Shown here in pieces: positions 1 through 12,100 of a stretch of DNA of 64,000 nucleotides; position 1 is the first letter of the stretch, and each line of letters starts with the position of its first letter. The DNA lies in assembly GCA_030549495.1 (NCBI GenBank), contig JAUIRK010000984.1:1-64000 (forward strand). The letters are read 5' to 3'. Below the pieces are notes generated by a model. The model worked only from the letters and a program-made list of their open reading frames with translations. It was not told the origin of the DNA and did not search any database. A program made the translations under genes and the position numbers. The stretch comes from Nectonema munidae (Eukaryota > Nematomorpha > Nectonematoida > Nectonematidae).

Positions 1-1525
1 CCCAGCGCCCCCTTGTGGGCGTTCACGAAATGAAAGGGGGCGATGTGAGGCTCGGCTCAGAATAGGGGGCGCTGAACGTAAAAAGGGGGCGTTGAAGAAA
101 CTAAATATATTAAAAAATGTTTGCAAAAAGAACCATTTGAAAAACCCTATAATTCTACTATTTATCCTGAAAATCTGCTATATGTGTATGCGCAATTGTT
201 CTATCAAAGGGAAAGCGAACATTAGGGTTATTTTACTCATCATACTCGTTTGTAGCAAACTATAATGAGAAAGACATGATGACAACATTCAAAACTAGCA
301 AAAGCGAAGATTGATTTGTCTGTTGATAAAGTTAGTGTTAGGGTAAGAGTACACTTAATAGTACTAGCCATCAATCAGCATTATTGTGGTAAGGGTATGA
401 TGAAAAAGTTGGTGTGTGAAGGCAACAGATGAATCTATCTTTGCAAGACTTATTTGCTGCTATCATGTGTGTGTCATTATAGTGTGACCGAAACAAGTAT
501 CATGAGAACCCTTATGTTGGAGAACTCCATCAAAGTGCTTCTGTATTAGTTGGATATGTAAAATGCGCCTAAATAGCTGGTGTTTTATATCACGTTTTTC
601 TCAATAATGAATATATACTTTAGTTACACTTACAGCATCTGGCATAACCAACTACACACGAATCGCTTTTCTTCTATTTAGAACTGTTTCTTGAAAGTCT
701 TCTTTTTGCATTACATGTGTTTTGCATTTCTTACAACAAAATAAAATCACATACTTCTGCCTTACATATATTTCAGTGTTTGCTCTCAATAAGTAACATC
801 CTAATTTTTGTTCAATATTTTATAAAATATCGATAGGGAGCTATAACTCAAGTTGAGTAAACTCGCTATAGTTTATTATTTTAATAACTTCAGGTTTTTG
901 TTTTTCAAATGGATTTATTGTCCTGTACATCAAGTAAAAACTTGATGCATGAACTCAACTACTGCACATGTTATTTTTAATACAAACTCTCATCTGAATA
1001 CAAATGGAAAAGGATGTTTGTCATAAATTGCATTCTTAGTACGTTTTTGGTTTTAATATGAGGTTTGTTTTTTTATAGTAATGGCAAAAAAAATTATTTC
1101 TCATATGCTTGTTTTAATTTATATGCCTTATTCCTTATCATTCTTACATTCTCACAAGTCCTTAGTTTTTGGTAGTAAACGAGCTTTTGGTTTTCCAATT
1201 TTTCGCCAAACATAATTTGAGTTTTTTAATTTTTCATGATGAATTTAACTTTTTATTTTTGTATTGTATCAAGTACTTAAATATTTTTGAGCATATGTGC
1301 CGAAAATTTAACCGATTTTATTCGTTTAATAAACCTTCACTTAACTGTACTAATACCAGTCAGCTTCTATTTTAATAATAACGTTATTTAAATATGTAAT
1401 TGCAAAGTTGAGCTATGTTCAGTATAAAATTTTCAACATATTCATATTTTTGAATTTCTTTGCATACAAACATTTATTTGGTTCTGAAAAACACTCAAAT
1501 CAAAGAAATAATACTATGTTACGAG

Positions 1526-1984
1526 CATGGGCGTCCTCAGAGGTAGCACTCGACCCCTCTTTCTCCCTCCTGCCTCTGGTAAAATAGATTGGAATTATAT
1601 TTACTCAATTTATATACAGTAACGTAGCCAGCATGTTTATTTTGCGGGAGCATATAATAAAATTAGCGGGGGTCTATTCTACCATGAATTTACAACAGAC
1701 TTCATAAGTATCGTTTCTTTTCTCGCAATATTCTCAGATTTATGGTAGAGTTACTTCTAAGTGTATGCTTGAAAAACTATATATTCGCTTGATATGCACA
1801 TAAAAATAAAAGTCAATAGGGAGATGTAAAGAACCCACAATTTTTATGAGAGGGGGTGAGGGCTGGCCCCAGTTTCCATAGCTAGCTACGTCGCTGTTTA
1901 TATGTATTTTTTATAAATCATATCATTTTTTATATTTAAAAAAATTTTGCTTCTCCCTAAAATTTTTTTCTGCCGACGCCCATG
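1526..1984. mobile_element. MITE with CATGGGCGTC ends, host of a second MITE
   Basis: CATGGGCGTC at 1526-1535 is exactly inverted as GACGCCCATG at 1975-1984. The flanking 8-mers GTTACGAG and ATTACGAC share TTACGA, consistent with a degraded 8 bp hAT-type duplication. No coding capacity is visible. It sits inside the leader of the hAT element and is itself split by the MITE at 1617-1896. Confidence 0.6.
1617..1896. mobile_element. MITE with CAGnnACGTAGC ends, nested
   Basis: The left end CAGTAACGTAGCCAGC and the right end GCTAGCTACGTCGCTG are imperfect inverted repeats. They are flanked by TTTATATA (1609-1616) and TTTATATG (1897-1904), a 7 of 8 match to an 8 bp duplication, so this is a hAT-type MITE of 280 bp. 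It lies inside the 1526-1984 MITE, which gives the order of insertion: hAT first, outer MITE second, this one last. Confidence 0.7.
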
Positions 1985-2105
1985 ATTACGACTAGTGGAT
2001 TAATATGCAAGTTAAAAATTTTCAAACAATTTTTGAATTTAACATAAAATTGAAATAGTTTTCTTATGTAATTTTAACGCTGTTTAGATTTTTAGACACA
2101 CTTTT

Positions 2106-3929
2106 GTGTACAATAAAAACTTTTTTCCTCAAAGATCACCATGTCCCAAAACCCACCAAAAAAAATTCAGACAATACTCTGTTGAGTATTTAAAACTCGG
2201 CTTCATCGCAACGCCTCATAACAATCAAAAACCAATGTGTCTCATTTGTGAAAGAGAATTTTCGAATGAAGCTATCAAGGTTGGCTGAACATATCAAAAA
2301 AATGCATCCTAATCAAGTGAATAAAGATGTTTCTTATTTCCTTGCCTTGAAAAATAAATTCAACAAAAGACGATCAATCACTTCTCTCATGACGAGCCAA
2401 ACACAAAAAGCTGATGATGGGCTTGTGTGTTCTTACAATATTTCAAGACTTATAGCTAAATCAGGAAAATCACATACAATAGGAGAGCAGCTCCTTTTGC
2501 CAGTTGTAGAAGAAGTTTTGAATACCGTAGTACATCATAATTCTCCTCATACTATTATTAGATCAATTCCTCTTAGCGATGATACTGTTCGAAGAAGAAT
2601 CGACGAAATGGGTGAAGATATTGAGGAAGCTTTGTGCGATCTTCTTAAGAAACAAAAATTCGGCTTGCAGCTTGATGAATCCACTCTACCAAACAATGAG
2701 TCACTTCTTTTAGGTTACGCACGATTCATTAAAGATGATACAATCGTTCAAGAACTACTGTTTGTTAAAGAATTAGAGATTGATACTCGAGGCAGCTCTA
2801 TTTTTTCGGCAGTAGAAAGTTTTTTCAAAGAAAAAGATATTCCACTAACAAACATCATTGCCTGTGCTACGGATGGCGCTCCCGCATTAACAGGAAAACA
2901 CAGAGGATTTCTTTCATATTTGAAAAAAGCTGTGCCAGATGTTTTCACAATTCATTGTGTTATTCATCGCCAACATTTAGTGGATAAAAACTTGAGTTCA
3001 TCACTATTTGACTCACTCAGTATTGTTATTAAATCAGTTAATAAAATAAAGAGCCAACCGCTCAATTCTCGAATGCTGCGTAAAATGTGTGAAGAAAAAG
3101 ATGAACAGTTTGACCGTCTTCTTCAAAATACTGAAGTAAGATGGCTTTCAAGAGGAAACTGTCTGAAGCGTTTTTTACTTTGTTTGATACTGTTGTAGAA
3201 TTTTTAAAACAAATCAACTGCAAGGACTTGAGTGATGGCCTTTTGTTACACAAAAAAGACATCGCATATCTTACTGATTTATTTTGCACATTCAATAACA
3301 TGAACTTGGAGTTACAAGGTGATAGTATGAGACTCATCAAAGCAAAATCAAAAATCTGCAATTTTATAGATAAATTGCATTATATGAGAGCAAATATGGG
3401 CCGAAGAATTCTTGTTAATTTTCCAAGTTTGAAGCTGAACACAGATGAGTCACGTGATACAGAGGATGAAGATCTTTTGAACTATTGTGATCATTTGAAA
3501 CTTCTTAAAGATGATATGGTGACAAGGTACCAAGATCTGATAGACATGGAAATACCCGACTGGGTCTTCAATCCATTCACTTACGACTGCTCAAATGAGA
3601 GCGACGTCTCAATTCAAAATGAACTAATCACCATAAAAAATGACTTTGAATTGAAGCCCTCATTCAAGAAATCATATTCAGATTTCTGGTTACAAACTGA
3701 AATCCCTCGGAGTTATAAAAACTTATGGGATAAAATAAAAATATATTTCCTGGCTTTCCCATCCACTTACATGGCCAAACGTGGATTTAGTGCTGTCTCA
3801 AAACTTTTAACAAAGCAAAGAAATCGCCTTGACATTGTGAAAAGAGGTGATTTGAGAATAAATTTAAGTAATTTCGAGCCTAGAATAAAAACACTAGCGC
3901 TAAAACATCATTTTCATGCCTCTTATTGA
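2106..3929 (+). pseudogene. hAT transposase with BED zinc finger (ZBED5/SCAND3-like), broken
   Basis: Three successive open stretches (2106-2288, 2248-3198, 3141-3929) read as one transposase in different frames, so at least two frameshifts disrupt it. The BED finger begins with CLICEREFSNEA and continues in the next frame as LAEHIKKMH. Then come SLVC-like linker sequence, FGLQLDEST (first catalytic Asp), ATDGAPALTGKHRGF (second Asp) and FTIHCVIHRQHL, the ZBED5-type RNase H core. The C-terminal hAT dimerisation block is FPSTYMAKRGFSAVSKLL; families usually have Glu where this copy has Ala-Lys, so the third acidic residue appears lost. Length and order fit a nearly full copy of about 590 residues. 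Domesticated host ZBED genes look similar, but the terminal repeats and the breaks argue for a dead transposon. Confidence 0.85.
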
Positions 3930-4559
3930 TTCATGTATGGAAAATTGACATTTTGTCGTTGTAAGTATGCATTTTTGAATTTTTATTTAATAAATTCTTA
4001 CTTGTGATATATAGTTTTCAAAAAGGGGCGGTAAAGAATTAAATTTCGCCATAGGGGGCGCTGGTTTAAAGAAGTTTGAGAACCACTGGTCTAGCCCATA
4101 CACCATCAAAATCTGTCATCATATATATCTTGCTCTGAATTTAATAACTCACAAACGTACAGCAAACAATCACAGCTAGCTTTCAATTTTAACTGACGGT
4201 TCCAACTCAGAACATTGCTTTTCAGCAGCATGCACATTTTTTCTACATAACATAAAAAAGCCTTTTCTTATCTAACACACAAAGCTAGATCCAAAAATTA
4301 CGGCACACAAAACACAAATTCATGCAGTATTACTATCTTAAAACATACCCGTTGACAACCTAACCTTTTATTCTATCTCATTCAAGTATATCATATTTTT
4401 TACCTACTAACTAAATTTAATACATGGCCTAAAGCTGAAAAACAAAATCTCAAATTCAACTTTTAGTTTAGCAAACAAACTAATTCGCCTATCTAACCAC
4501 CCTAAAACAAAAATTGTCTTGCCTCTCACTATTCAGTTGATTTCATTGCAAAATTGAAA

Positions 4560-4870
4560 ACTTCCCATTTACGTTTTCTACCCCTATTTTTTCTACCCAT
4601 CGCCACATTTACAAACACAATAACAAACTACACAATTTACAGACTCAACCATTACATCATCTCCCACATTAACACAATTATCAAACTACACTCAAACCCT
4701 TTCTTTGGATTTAGCTCTCCTCACATTGAAACACCTTTACATATTCTCCTTCATTGTCCTACATTTCATAATTAACAACAGCAACTCCTTGAAAAAACGG
4801 TCCTTTTTTGAAGATATTCCATCTTCTCTGTAATATTTGTTACAACACACAATACTCATCAAACATTTCC
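4560..4870 (+). mobile_element. LINE ORF2 C-terminal remnant, G-poor
   Basis: An open stretch (4554-4775) contains YRLNHYIISHIN, then IETPLHILLHCPTFHN, followed past a stop by QQQLLEK. This is the zinc-knuckle-like tail found after the RT/RNase H region of Jockey-like LINEs, typically ET..H.LL.CP.....R..L. The first cysteines of the knuckle are not preserved (FFGFSSPH). The whole stretch 4200-4980 has very few G on this strand, about 6 percent by hand count, against abundant C. I see no intact element; the RT core is absent. Confidence 0.45.
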
Positions 4871-5182
4871 CTTTTCTCATAACCACAATCGACCTTACAC
4901 TATCTACAAACCAAACACTAAATCCTCCTTCAAATATCTATTCACAATAACTAATTATCATCACTAATCAATACATCCTACAAAACAACCTAGCTTCAAC
5001 AAATATGAAAACCTCCTTTTGGAAAGTTCTTAGAAGTCTCATAACCTACATAATATACTACATTATTAATAAACATAGATAAAATTTTTTATTATGTATT
5101 GTAGGGTCAAGTTGCGTATTCAGAGAGGAATGTGGCATTGGGCCATATCACACCTTTAATTTGTTTGCTTTCCAGTTTATTT

Positions 5183-5345
5183 TGGGGCGTTAGTAAGATT
5201 GGTTAGGTACTGGGTTTCGATAACTCAAGGTCTTGGGTTTGATCCCGCATCAAGCCTACTTTCTCATAGTTCGATACAAGCGGCGCAATTGTGCCTTCTC
5301 GATGAAAACACCCCAATGTACATTTACCTTTACGTTTTTGACATT
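5183..5345 (+). repeat. tRNA-derived SINE, family 2
   Basis: A tRNA-like head runs TTGGTTAGGTACTGGG (A-box-like), then GGGTTTGATCCCGCATC (B-box-like). A shared body follows: TCATAGTTCGATACAAG, then GTGCCTTCTCGATGAAAAC. The same order of blocks recurs at 35825-36530 (split), 46420-46480, 54472-54598 (reverse) and 59424-59510, so this is a dispersed family. It lies 340 bp upstream of the MANSC receptor start. Confidence 0.75.
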
Positions 5346-5690
5346 TTTGTAGATTAGATGTATATTTGTAATACAATGTAATAAGTATAACTAAATCCAA
5401 CTTCATAAATAATAACGGCTTAGCTATGGTGATTATTTTTAAAGCGACCACCGCCTCTTAGATAATTTTCTGAATACGCCACTAGTAATGTCGATTAAAT
5501 ATTGTCTAATTTGGAAAAACTATTTATAGCAATGGCTATCTATAAAAATAGATAAATTTATCATATATTTTATCAAACTAAAAATTATTAAAATTGCTTT
5601 TATCCATTTATCAAAAGGAAAAAACCTAGTTTCAAAATTTAGAATTTTTAATTTTTATTCTTCATTTTTCTTAAAAATGTAGTTTTTTTA

Positions 5691-6108
5691 ATGGAGTTTA
5701 TTTTAAATATCATTGTTTTTTTCATATCATTTTGTTCAATAAATTCTTTGATCTGTGAGAATAAGTTTAAAATCTTTCCACAATATGATATCAGTTCTAG
5801 AGTATCTATAATCTTGGGTGCTGCTTTTATTAAAAAAGTCGCATCAGAATCTGTCTCAGATTGTCTTAAAAAATGTTGTCAAAAAAAATTTTGTTCTGTT
5901 TCAGTATTTGAAAATATAGTAAATTTTTTTTATTTAAAACTTTTTTTGTAAGTTTTAATATGTTTTTAGGAACGGAATAAATTCTGCTATTTGTATAATT
6001 GTGGTTTTGATAACAAATTCTGTCGATTTAACCACAAAAACTCTAAGAAATACACTGTTATTGGTCTTGATTTCAAAAATGGCTTTCAAGAAAATCAGTT
6101 TGAAAAAG
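5691..6108 (+). CDS. Exons 1-2 of the receptor: signal peptide and MANSC domain
   Basis: The ATG at 5691 opens a hydrophobic leader (MEFILNIIVFFISFCSINSL). Then come cysteines in SVSDCLKKCCQKKFCSV and the MANSC hallmark VFEN. Exon 1 ends at 5918 before GTAAAT. Exon 2 starts at 5970 after TTTTTAG and continues with KFCYLYNCGFDNKFCRF, the second half of the MANSC cysteine pattern (C.L..C). The domain is thus split by a phase-0 intron of only 51 bp. Exon 2 ends at 6108 in phase 1. MANSC domains occur at the N-terminus of animal membrane proteins such as LRP11 and HAI-1 relatives. No protease-inhibitor Kunitz domain was seen, so HAI-1 is unlikely. Confidence 0.8.
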
Positions 6109-9100
6109 GTTTTTATATTAAATATAATATAATACTAATTTTTTTTACCTTTAGACCTCTGTGGAAAGTTTCAATTTCACTGCCATCGTGGAATTATAAA
6201 ATGTATTCCTATTTATGATATTTGTGATGGAATTGGTCATTGTGAAGATAATAGCGACGAAGAATTTTGTGTAAAAAAAGGTATCTTAATTTTACTAGTA
6301 GTAAATTATAAATGTGTCCTAATAAATATACAGCTTAATTTTTTTCGATGGAGTTTATTTATAAAATAAATAACTATGCAAACAGTAAAAATCAAAAACA
6401 AAAGTAAGAATTAAAAAAACAAGAGTTTTTTGAACCCTTGGGACAGCAAGTTTTTGATATGTATGAGACACCCAGGTCAATTTGACCTTTGAATAATATT
6501 AATTTTTTTGAAAAATTTCTCAGCAATCAAAATTTTTTTCGGCATTGACTAACACAAAAAATTTGGTATTTTTTTTTATAAAACCTTTTAAATTTTGAAA
6601 TAGCATAGAAACTGGATGAAGTTTAACAAGTTTTACATGTGGACATATTTTAAGATGAAAAATACATATTTTTTTAATCACATTTTTAGGGTTATAAATT
6701 ATATAGCATTAAATTTATTGAAAAAAAGAGGACGCGTTTTGTACTTTTTTAGGAGTAATTATTTAAGAAATATAAGAGTTTTTTTTTCTACAATACTTTT
6801 CCTGATAATTATTTTATCAATAAATAAGTACCCAAAATAATTTCATTAAAAAACTAATTTTTGAATATACGTAAACGGAATATTTTCTCCATGTATGATT
6901 TGATATAATAACAAAGGGAAGACAACTGTGTAAAGATAATTATTATTTAAGTATAGCTAGACTTTCCGGTGTGATTAATTTGATACTGTTTATAATAAAG
7001 TTTGCTCCGTGCTTGATTTGAAATAATAAAAATGAGGAGACAACGGGGTTAAAGTCATTGTGTTTTTACTATAATAGCATTTAACAGATAATCGAGGGTT
7101 GATGTAGCGCTTTCGGTATGTTGATTTATTATTACTTGACGTAGTTGTGAAATATGTGAAGTTGGCGGTCTTTATTGCTGAAACTAAAAGTTATTAGCAT
7201 GAACAAATCTGTTAAATAGCATTGGAATCTGTATATTTTGAATAATATAACACTCGTGTATATATTATTGTAATTATTATTCATTGATTTAGATTATTCA
7301 GATGGAAACCGTGAAAATGACTGGATAAGAGATGCATTTATCGGGAATAAAGCGTAATTTTTCAATTATTAAAATATGTTATCGTATCCGAACAAAGAAT
7401 ACCATTGGCAATTACAGGCTTCTGAATTTAGATCCATCGTTTTTCAATGAGGGGGGGGGCAAAGTAGGCAAGCAAAGCTCCAAAGAAAATTGTCTAAAAT
7501 GAATCACTTTTAAGGCTTCTATCAGCTTCAGGATGTCCAGCTCTTCATTTGAGGATTAAAGATGAAAATAGTGAAACATTGAGGACACACACCGACAAGA
7601 AAAAAATTATTCTTATTAAAAAGTGTAATACGGAATCATAATATATTTGATAATAAATTCTTTAATTTTAATTCATCATTGAAATGTTACTCTAAATTTT
7701 ATTTCTTAAAATGCTGCAGGTAAAATGTTTCATCCGACTGAGAAAAACAATTTAGTTATGAACAAACACATTTAAATTTCAGTATACACATACAGTTCAA
7801 TTAGTTTCCAGCAGAGAATTGATACTTTTTGATTATATTTTGCGCTTTTTCAGTTGAAGATAAAATTACTAAAAAAAATTTCCAATATAAAAGATAAAAA
7901 GAGATATTTTTTTAATTAAAAAATAGAAGTATCCCTATGTAGTTGTATTCATTAGATACATTTCATATGAAAAACATTTAGTTACACACTTTAATGGAAA
8001 TTAGCTTTCCAAAAAACTAAAAAAAAATTCTTTAAGAACTGTAGAATTAAAAATAATTGGAAATTTAAGTAATTTACTCAGATTGAAAAGTGCTAAAAAT
8101 TTAATGAAATACTTTTTTTTAATTAAATTCATCTAAATTCTAAATAGATAACAAGTTTGAAAAAAAGAGAATTTTGGTTTTACCTTTTATATATTTATAA
8201 ACTTTTTTTGGAAAATTGTAAAAAAGGTTTTATAAGTAAAAGTAAAATTTTTTAATTTAATTTAACTGAGTCTCAATGGTTGCTTGGTTGTACCTCTCAG
8301 CTTAACAGTTAAAGGTCAGGAGTTCGATCTCCAAGTCTCCCAACTCTTAAAAAGTAAATCAGAAAAACTTAAGCATATTGTGTGCATATAACCTTACGGC
8401 TGAAAGTGCTTTGCTATCCAACCAACCAACATCCTCAAAAATGTCATATCCTAAACAACATAGAGGAGGCATTGCATTTTAATTTTAATTTTTCAAATAC
8501 ACTTCTAAGCTTGTTCTATGCCTTAAAATTAATATCAACTCTTCTAAACACAGAAATGTTAATTAAATTTTGTGTATGCTTCTATGAAACTAATAACATC
8601 TCCTTTAAACACACAAATGCTATTTTTGTCCATAACTTTGTGTGAATTATTAGTTTTTCACAATAGAGCATACATAAAAATATCTTCATAGTTCTACCCA
8701 GTATGTGTATTTCTTTAATTATATCATCCTTTCAACACATTTTTCATTATTCTAGTTCAACCTTAAAAATGTTTCATGAAGACATATACATGTTAGAGAT
8801 GTATCGGATGTGGAATTTTTTGTATCTACAGATGGGGATATCTCCAATACAGAGGCGCACTTCCTCAGAATTTTTGAGAGGGGGAGCGAACTTTTTTTTT
8901 TATAATTTTCAAAATTTATTATGCTAAAAATAGTAAAAAAGTTTTAGTAAAAAAGAAATTTGTTTGCCCAAACGAAATTGACCATAACTTCACACTTTTA
9001 AAGAGTTATGACCATTGACCATATCCGTGAGCAAGTTTAATTGTAATTGTTCGTGTCAATTGAAAACTTCTCAGCTACAGTTTAGAAGAAGTTTAGTTTT

Positions 9101-12100
9101 AACTTTACTGAAAAGTTATGCAGTTTTACCTAAGCCTGGAAAATCGACAGCCCAGCCAAGCCAAGCCCTCTTCTTGAGCTAATGTATGATTCATTGGATC
9201 ATACAATAATTCCTATCACAGAAACTCTAAAAAAAAGATGCTTCAAGGAAAAAAGAATTCGTTGCAGACATTGTCACAAAAATGCCAAACTAAATGCAAA
9301 ATGTGCTTGGTTTGTTTGCACATTAACTGCTTCGAAGAATACCATAAAAAATGTTTTTTTTGCAACTTTCAGCTATCATACTTTTGAAAAAAAAATTTTT
9401 TGCATTTTTATTCTAAAGTTTTTTACATGTTTTTGTAGAAAAATAACCCCTAATCCTTTTATCAAATAAAACTATAGAATTTTCACAATATGGTCAGAAA
9501 AGAATTAAACAAAAATCTTACATGAAAAATGACATAGTATATAAAAATATAATATTATGGTAATTGAGTTTGATGTAATATTTTTACTTTTATCAAAATT
9601 TGAGGGTGCCTACAAAGTTTTTTATGGAGCAGCCTTGGAACCAAACTTTACATTTAATTCAACAAAACAATCCTCTTTGTTCCGAGTACCTATTTTAGGG
9701 AGTGGATCTTTCATAAATCTTTCCTTTTTAAAAGTGGATCATTTTGAGTTTAATTTTAATATAATCTTTTCATCACAAATATATTTATGCCAATCTAAAT
9801 GACATTTTCCAGTAGTAGTGGGCTATTTGCTTATGGTTAAGAAGCTCTGGTTTATATAATGCAAAAGATTGTATAAATGAATATACGAAGGTTAATTTGA
9901 TGTCCATGAGTATAAATATGTTTTTAGCTAATTATGAGTTTGTTCAATATCAGAGGTCTGGCAAGACCTCCGGGGAGATAACTTGCCAGCCTTATTATCA
10001 GAGGTCTGGCAAGACCTCCGGGGAGACAACTCGCCAAACTTGCCAGCCTTATTATATATTTAAATGTGTAAATCGTAAAATGCTAAAAAAATATATATAC
10101 TTAAAATAAAAATTTTCAAAAAATATTTTACATACATATTGAAAGCAACATTTCAAAAATTCTATCTAAAAGTTCAAAAAACTTAACTTTGAAATTGCAG
10201 TTTTATTTCATAAAAACTATATGATTGGGTGAAATGTTTATGTAATATATAATAATACTAATACGAATTTTTGGAAATTTTTACTTGTTTGATTTGCAGA
10301 AAGAATTAAACTGTATTTCAATATTTCTTTTTCATGATATATATATATATATCATTAGAAAGCTTATCGTTTGCTACATACTTCAGAATAATTTATTTTT
10401 GCAAAAATTTTAATAAATGGACTTTACTTCGAAAAATTTGGTCTAAATTTTTGGAAAAAAAAATGAACCACCCTTTGAGTGGAGCATAATGTGAAGATTT
10501 AAAGAATAATTTTTAATGAAAATGGCGTCATTGAATAGGTTTACTCTTTGTGGTTAACATAGGCTAGGTTATACAAATAAATATATTTTCATTTTTCGAA
10601 AATCCGCTTTTATGTGAAGTCAGTCAACTTTTATCTAGTTTCACAAAATACCAATAATAATTTACGTGATGAGTTTATATACTATTTTTTCAATATTTTA
10701 TATTCACAAAGGTAGAATATGGTTTTTTACATTTTAAAATGTCATAGTTAAAGAAAAATGTCGAAAATAAATATATATTTTTTACTTTTTAACTTTAACG
10801 GTTGTTACATTTTGAGAAATTTTCATCTTTAATCTGTAACAATTTCCAACACAATTATAAAATCTCATAAAAATAATAATCAAAGAATCGAAAAATGTTC
10901 AAATCAAAAAATATTTATTCTTTTTAAATATATCGTTGTCCCCATATATTTAAAAAGAATAAATATTTTTTGATTTGAACATTTTTCGATTCTTTGATTA
11001 TTTGACAAATATAATATTTAAAATCGTGCAAATTGCAAAGTATAGGTAATAACTTTTGTAACATACATAAATGTCGTGTGATGAAATGTCGTTGTGATGA
11101 AATGTCGCGTGATGAAATGTCGTAGCAGTTTTTGTTGTCTTCCCTTACTTTTAAATACTTTTATAATTTGAAGAAAGATTCAGATATAATGTTTAAGCAT
11201 TAGTGATTATTTGTGTTAAGAATACAAATTGGTAAAACCCTTTTTCTAACCCATAATAGTTTTTTTTCATTTTTAAGTATTTATATTAAGACAGTTTTTT
11301 GAAAAGGCACTTTTCAATTTGACTTATTTTTATATAGTTTTTATGAAACATGCTAAGCACAACCAATCACATGTTTAATTAAAAGTCTATGTCATTTGAA
11401 TCGGTAAGTAAGATACCTATTTTATTTTGTCATACCATGAATAAAGATTCATCTGTTATATATCTGAGTTAGGACCGCCTGGCCTGGAATTTCTAAATGC
11501 GCCCCTAATCTTCCTTACTTGGGTGAATAAGTAGGGGCCGTGTTGGTTTTTTCTCACGCCTTCTTTAACGTTTTTAGAATTTTATTGCACAAACTAAATA
11601 TAAAAATCCATGAATGCAAAAATGGAAACTATGCAGGAAAAGTGATGAAAATGCTAAATTTATGGCCTTATTTTGCGGCTGATTAGGGAATTTTTGCGTA
11701 AACCTATATAACCTCTTCGCCTCTCGTAATTAATATTAAAACAATAAAAAAATCACTTTTATTGGAAATGTTTATATAAAGCATAAAAAGACAATAAAAA
11801 GAATTAGGCTTAGTTGTGAAAAACATTTTTCAGAGTATGCTACAAATGTGGTTAGAAAGATATGTTAGAAAAATGTATTGCCATTATTAGCAAGTATACA
11901 AGAAGATGGCTTTAAAATTTAAATTGTCATTTCAAGAAATTGAGTTATCTTTCAGGAATATATTAAAGTAGAAAGAGACATCTATCAATGATTGGAGGAA
12001 ATTGTTGCAAGGAGGTTTAGAAAAGAGGGTTATTGGAAGCGAAGATTTATGACAGCTTGATCTTTAGATGGGATAACATTTTAACGTATATAGATCTGAT

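Larger units (their letters stand above)
1..4088 (+). mobile_element. hAT transposon, ZBED5-like, 5' tip outside the window
   Basis: The right end reads AGTTTGAGAACCACTG (ending at 4088), the usual inverted terminal repeat of ZBED-type hAT elements. Just inside it is GGGGGCGCTGG (about 4054-4064). The window opens with CCAGCGCCCCC, the inverted match, so the left end must lie roughly 25-30 bases before base 1. Between the ends lie a long non-coding leader carrying two nested MITEs and a broken transposase. The element is about 4.1 kb. The target-site duplication cannot be checked because the left flank is missing; the right 8-mer is GTCTAGCC. Confidence 0.85.
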
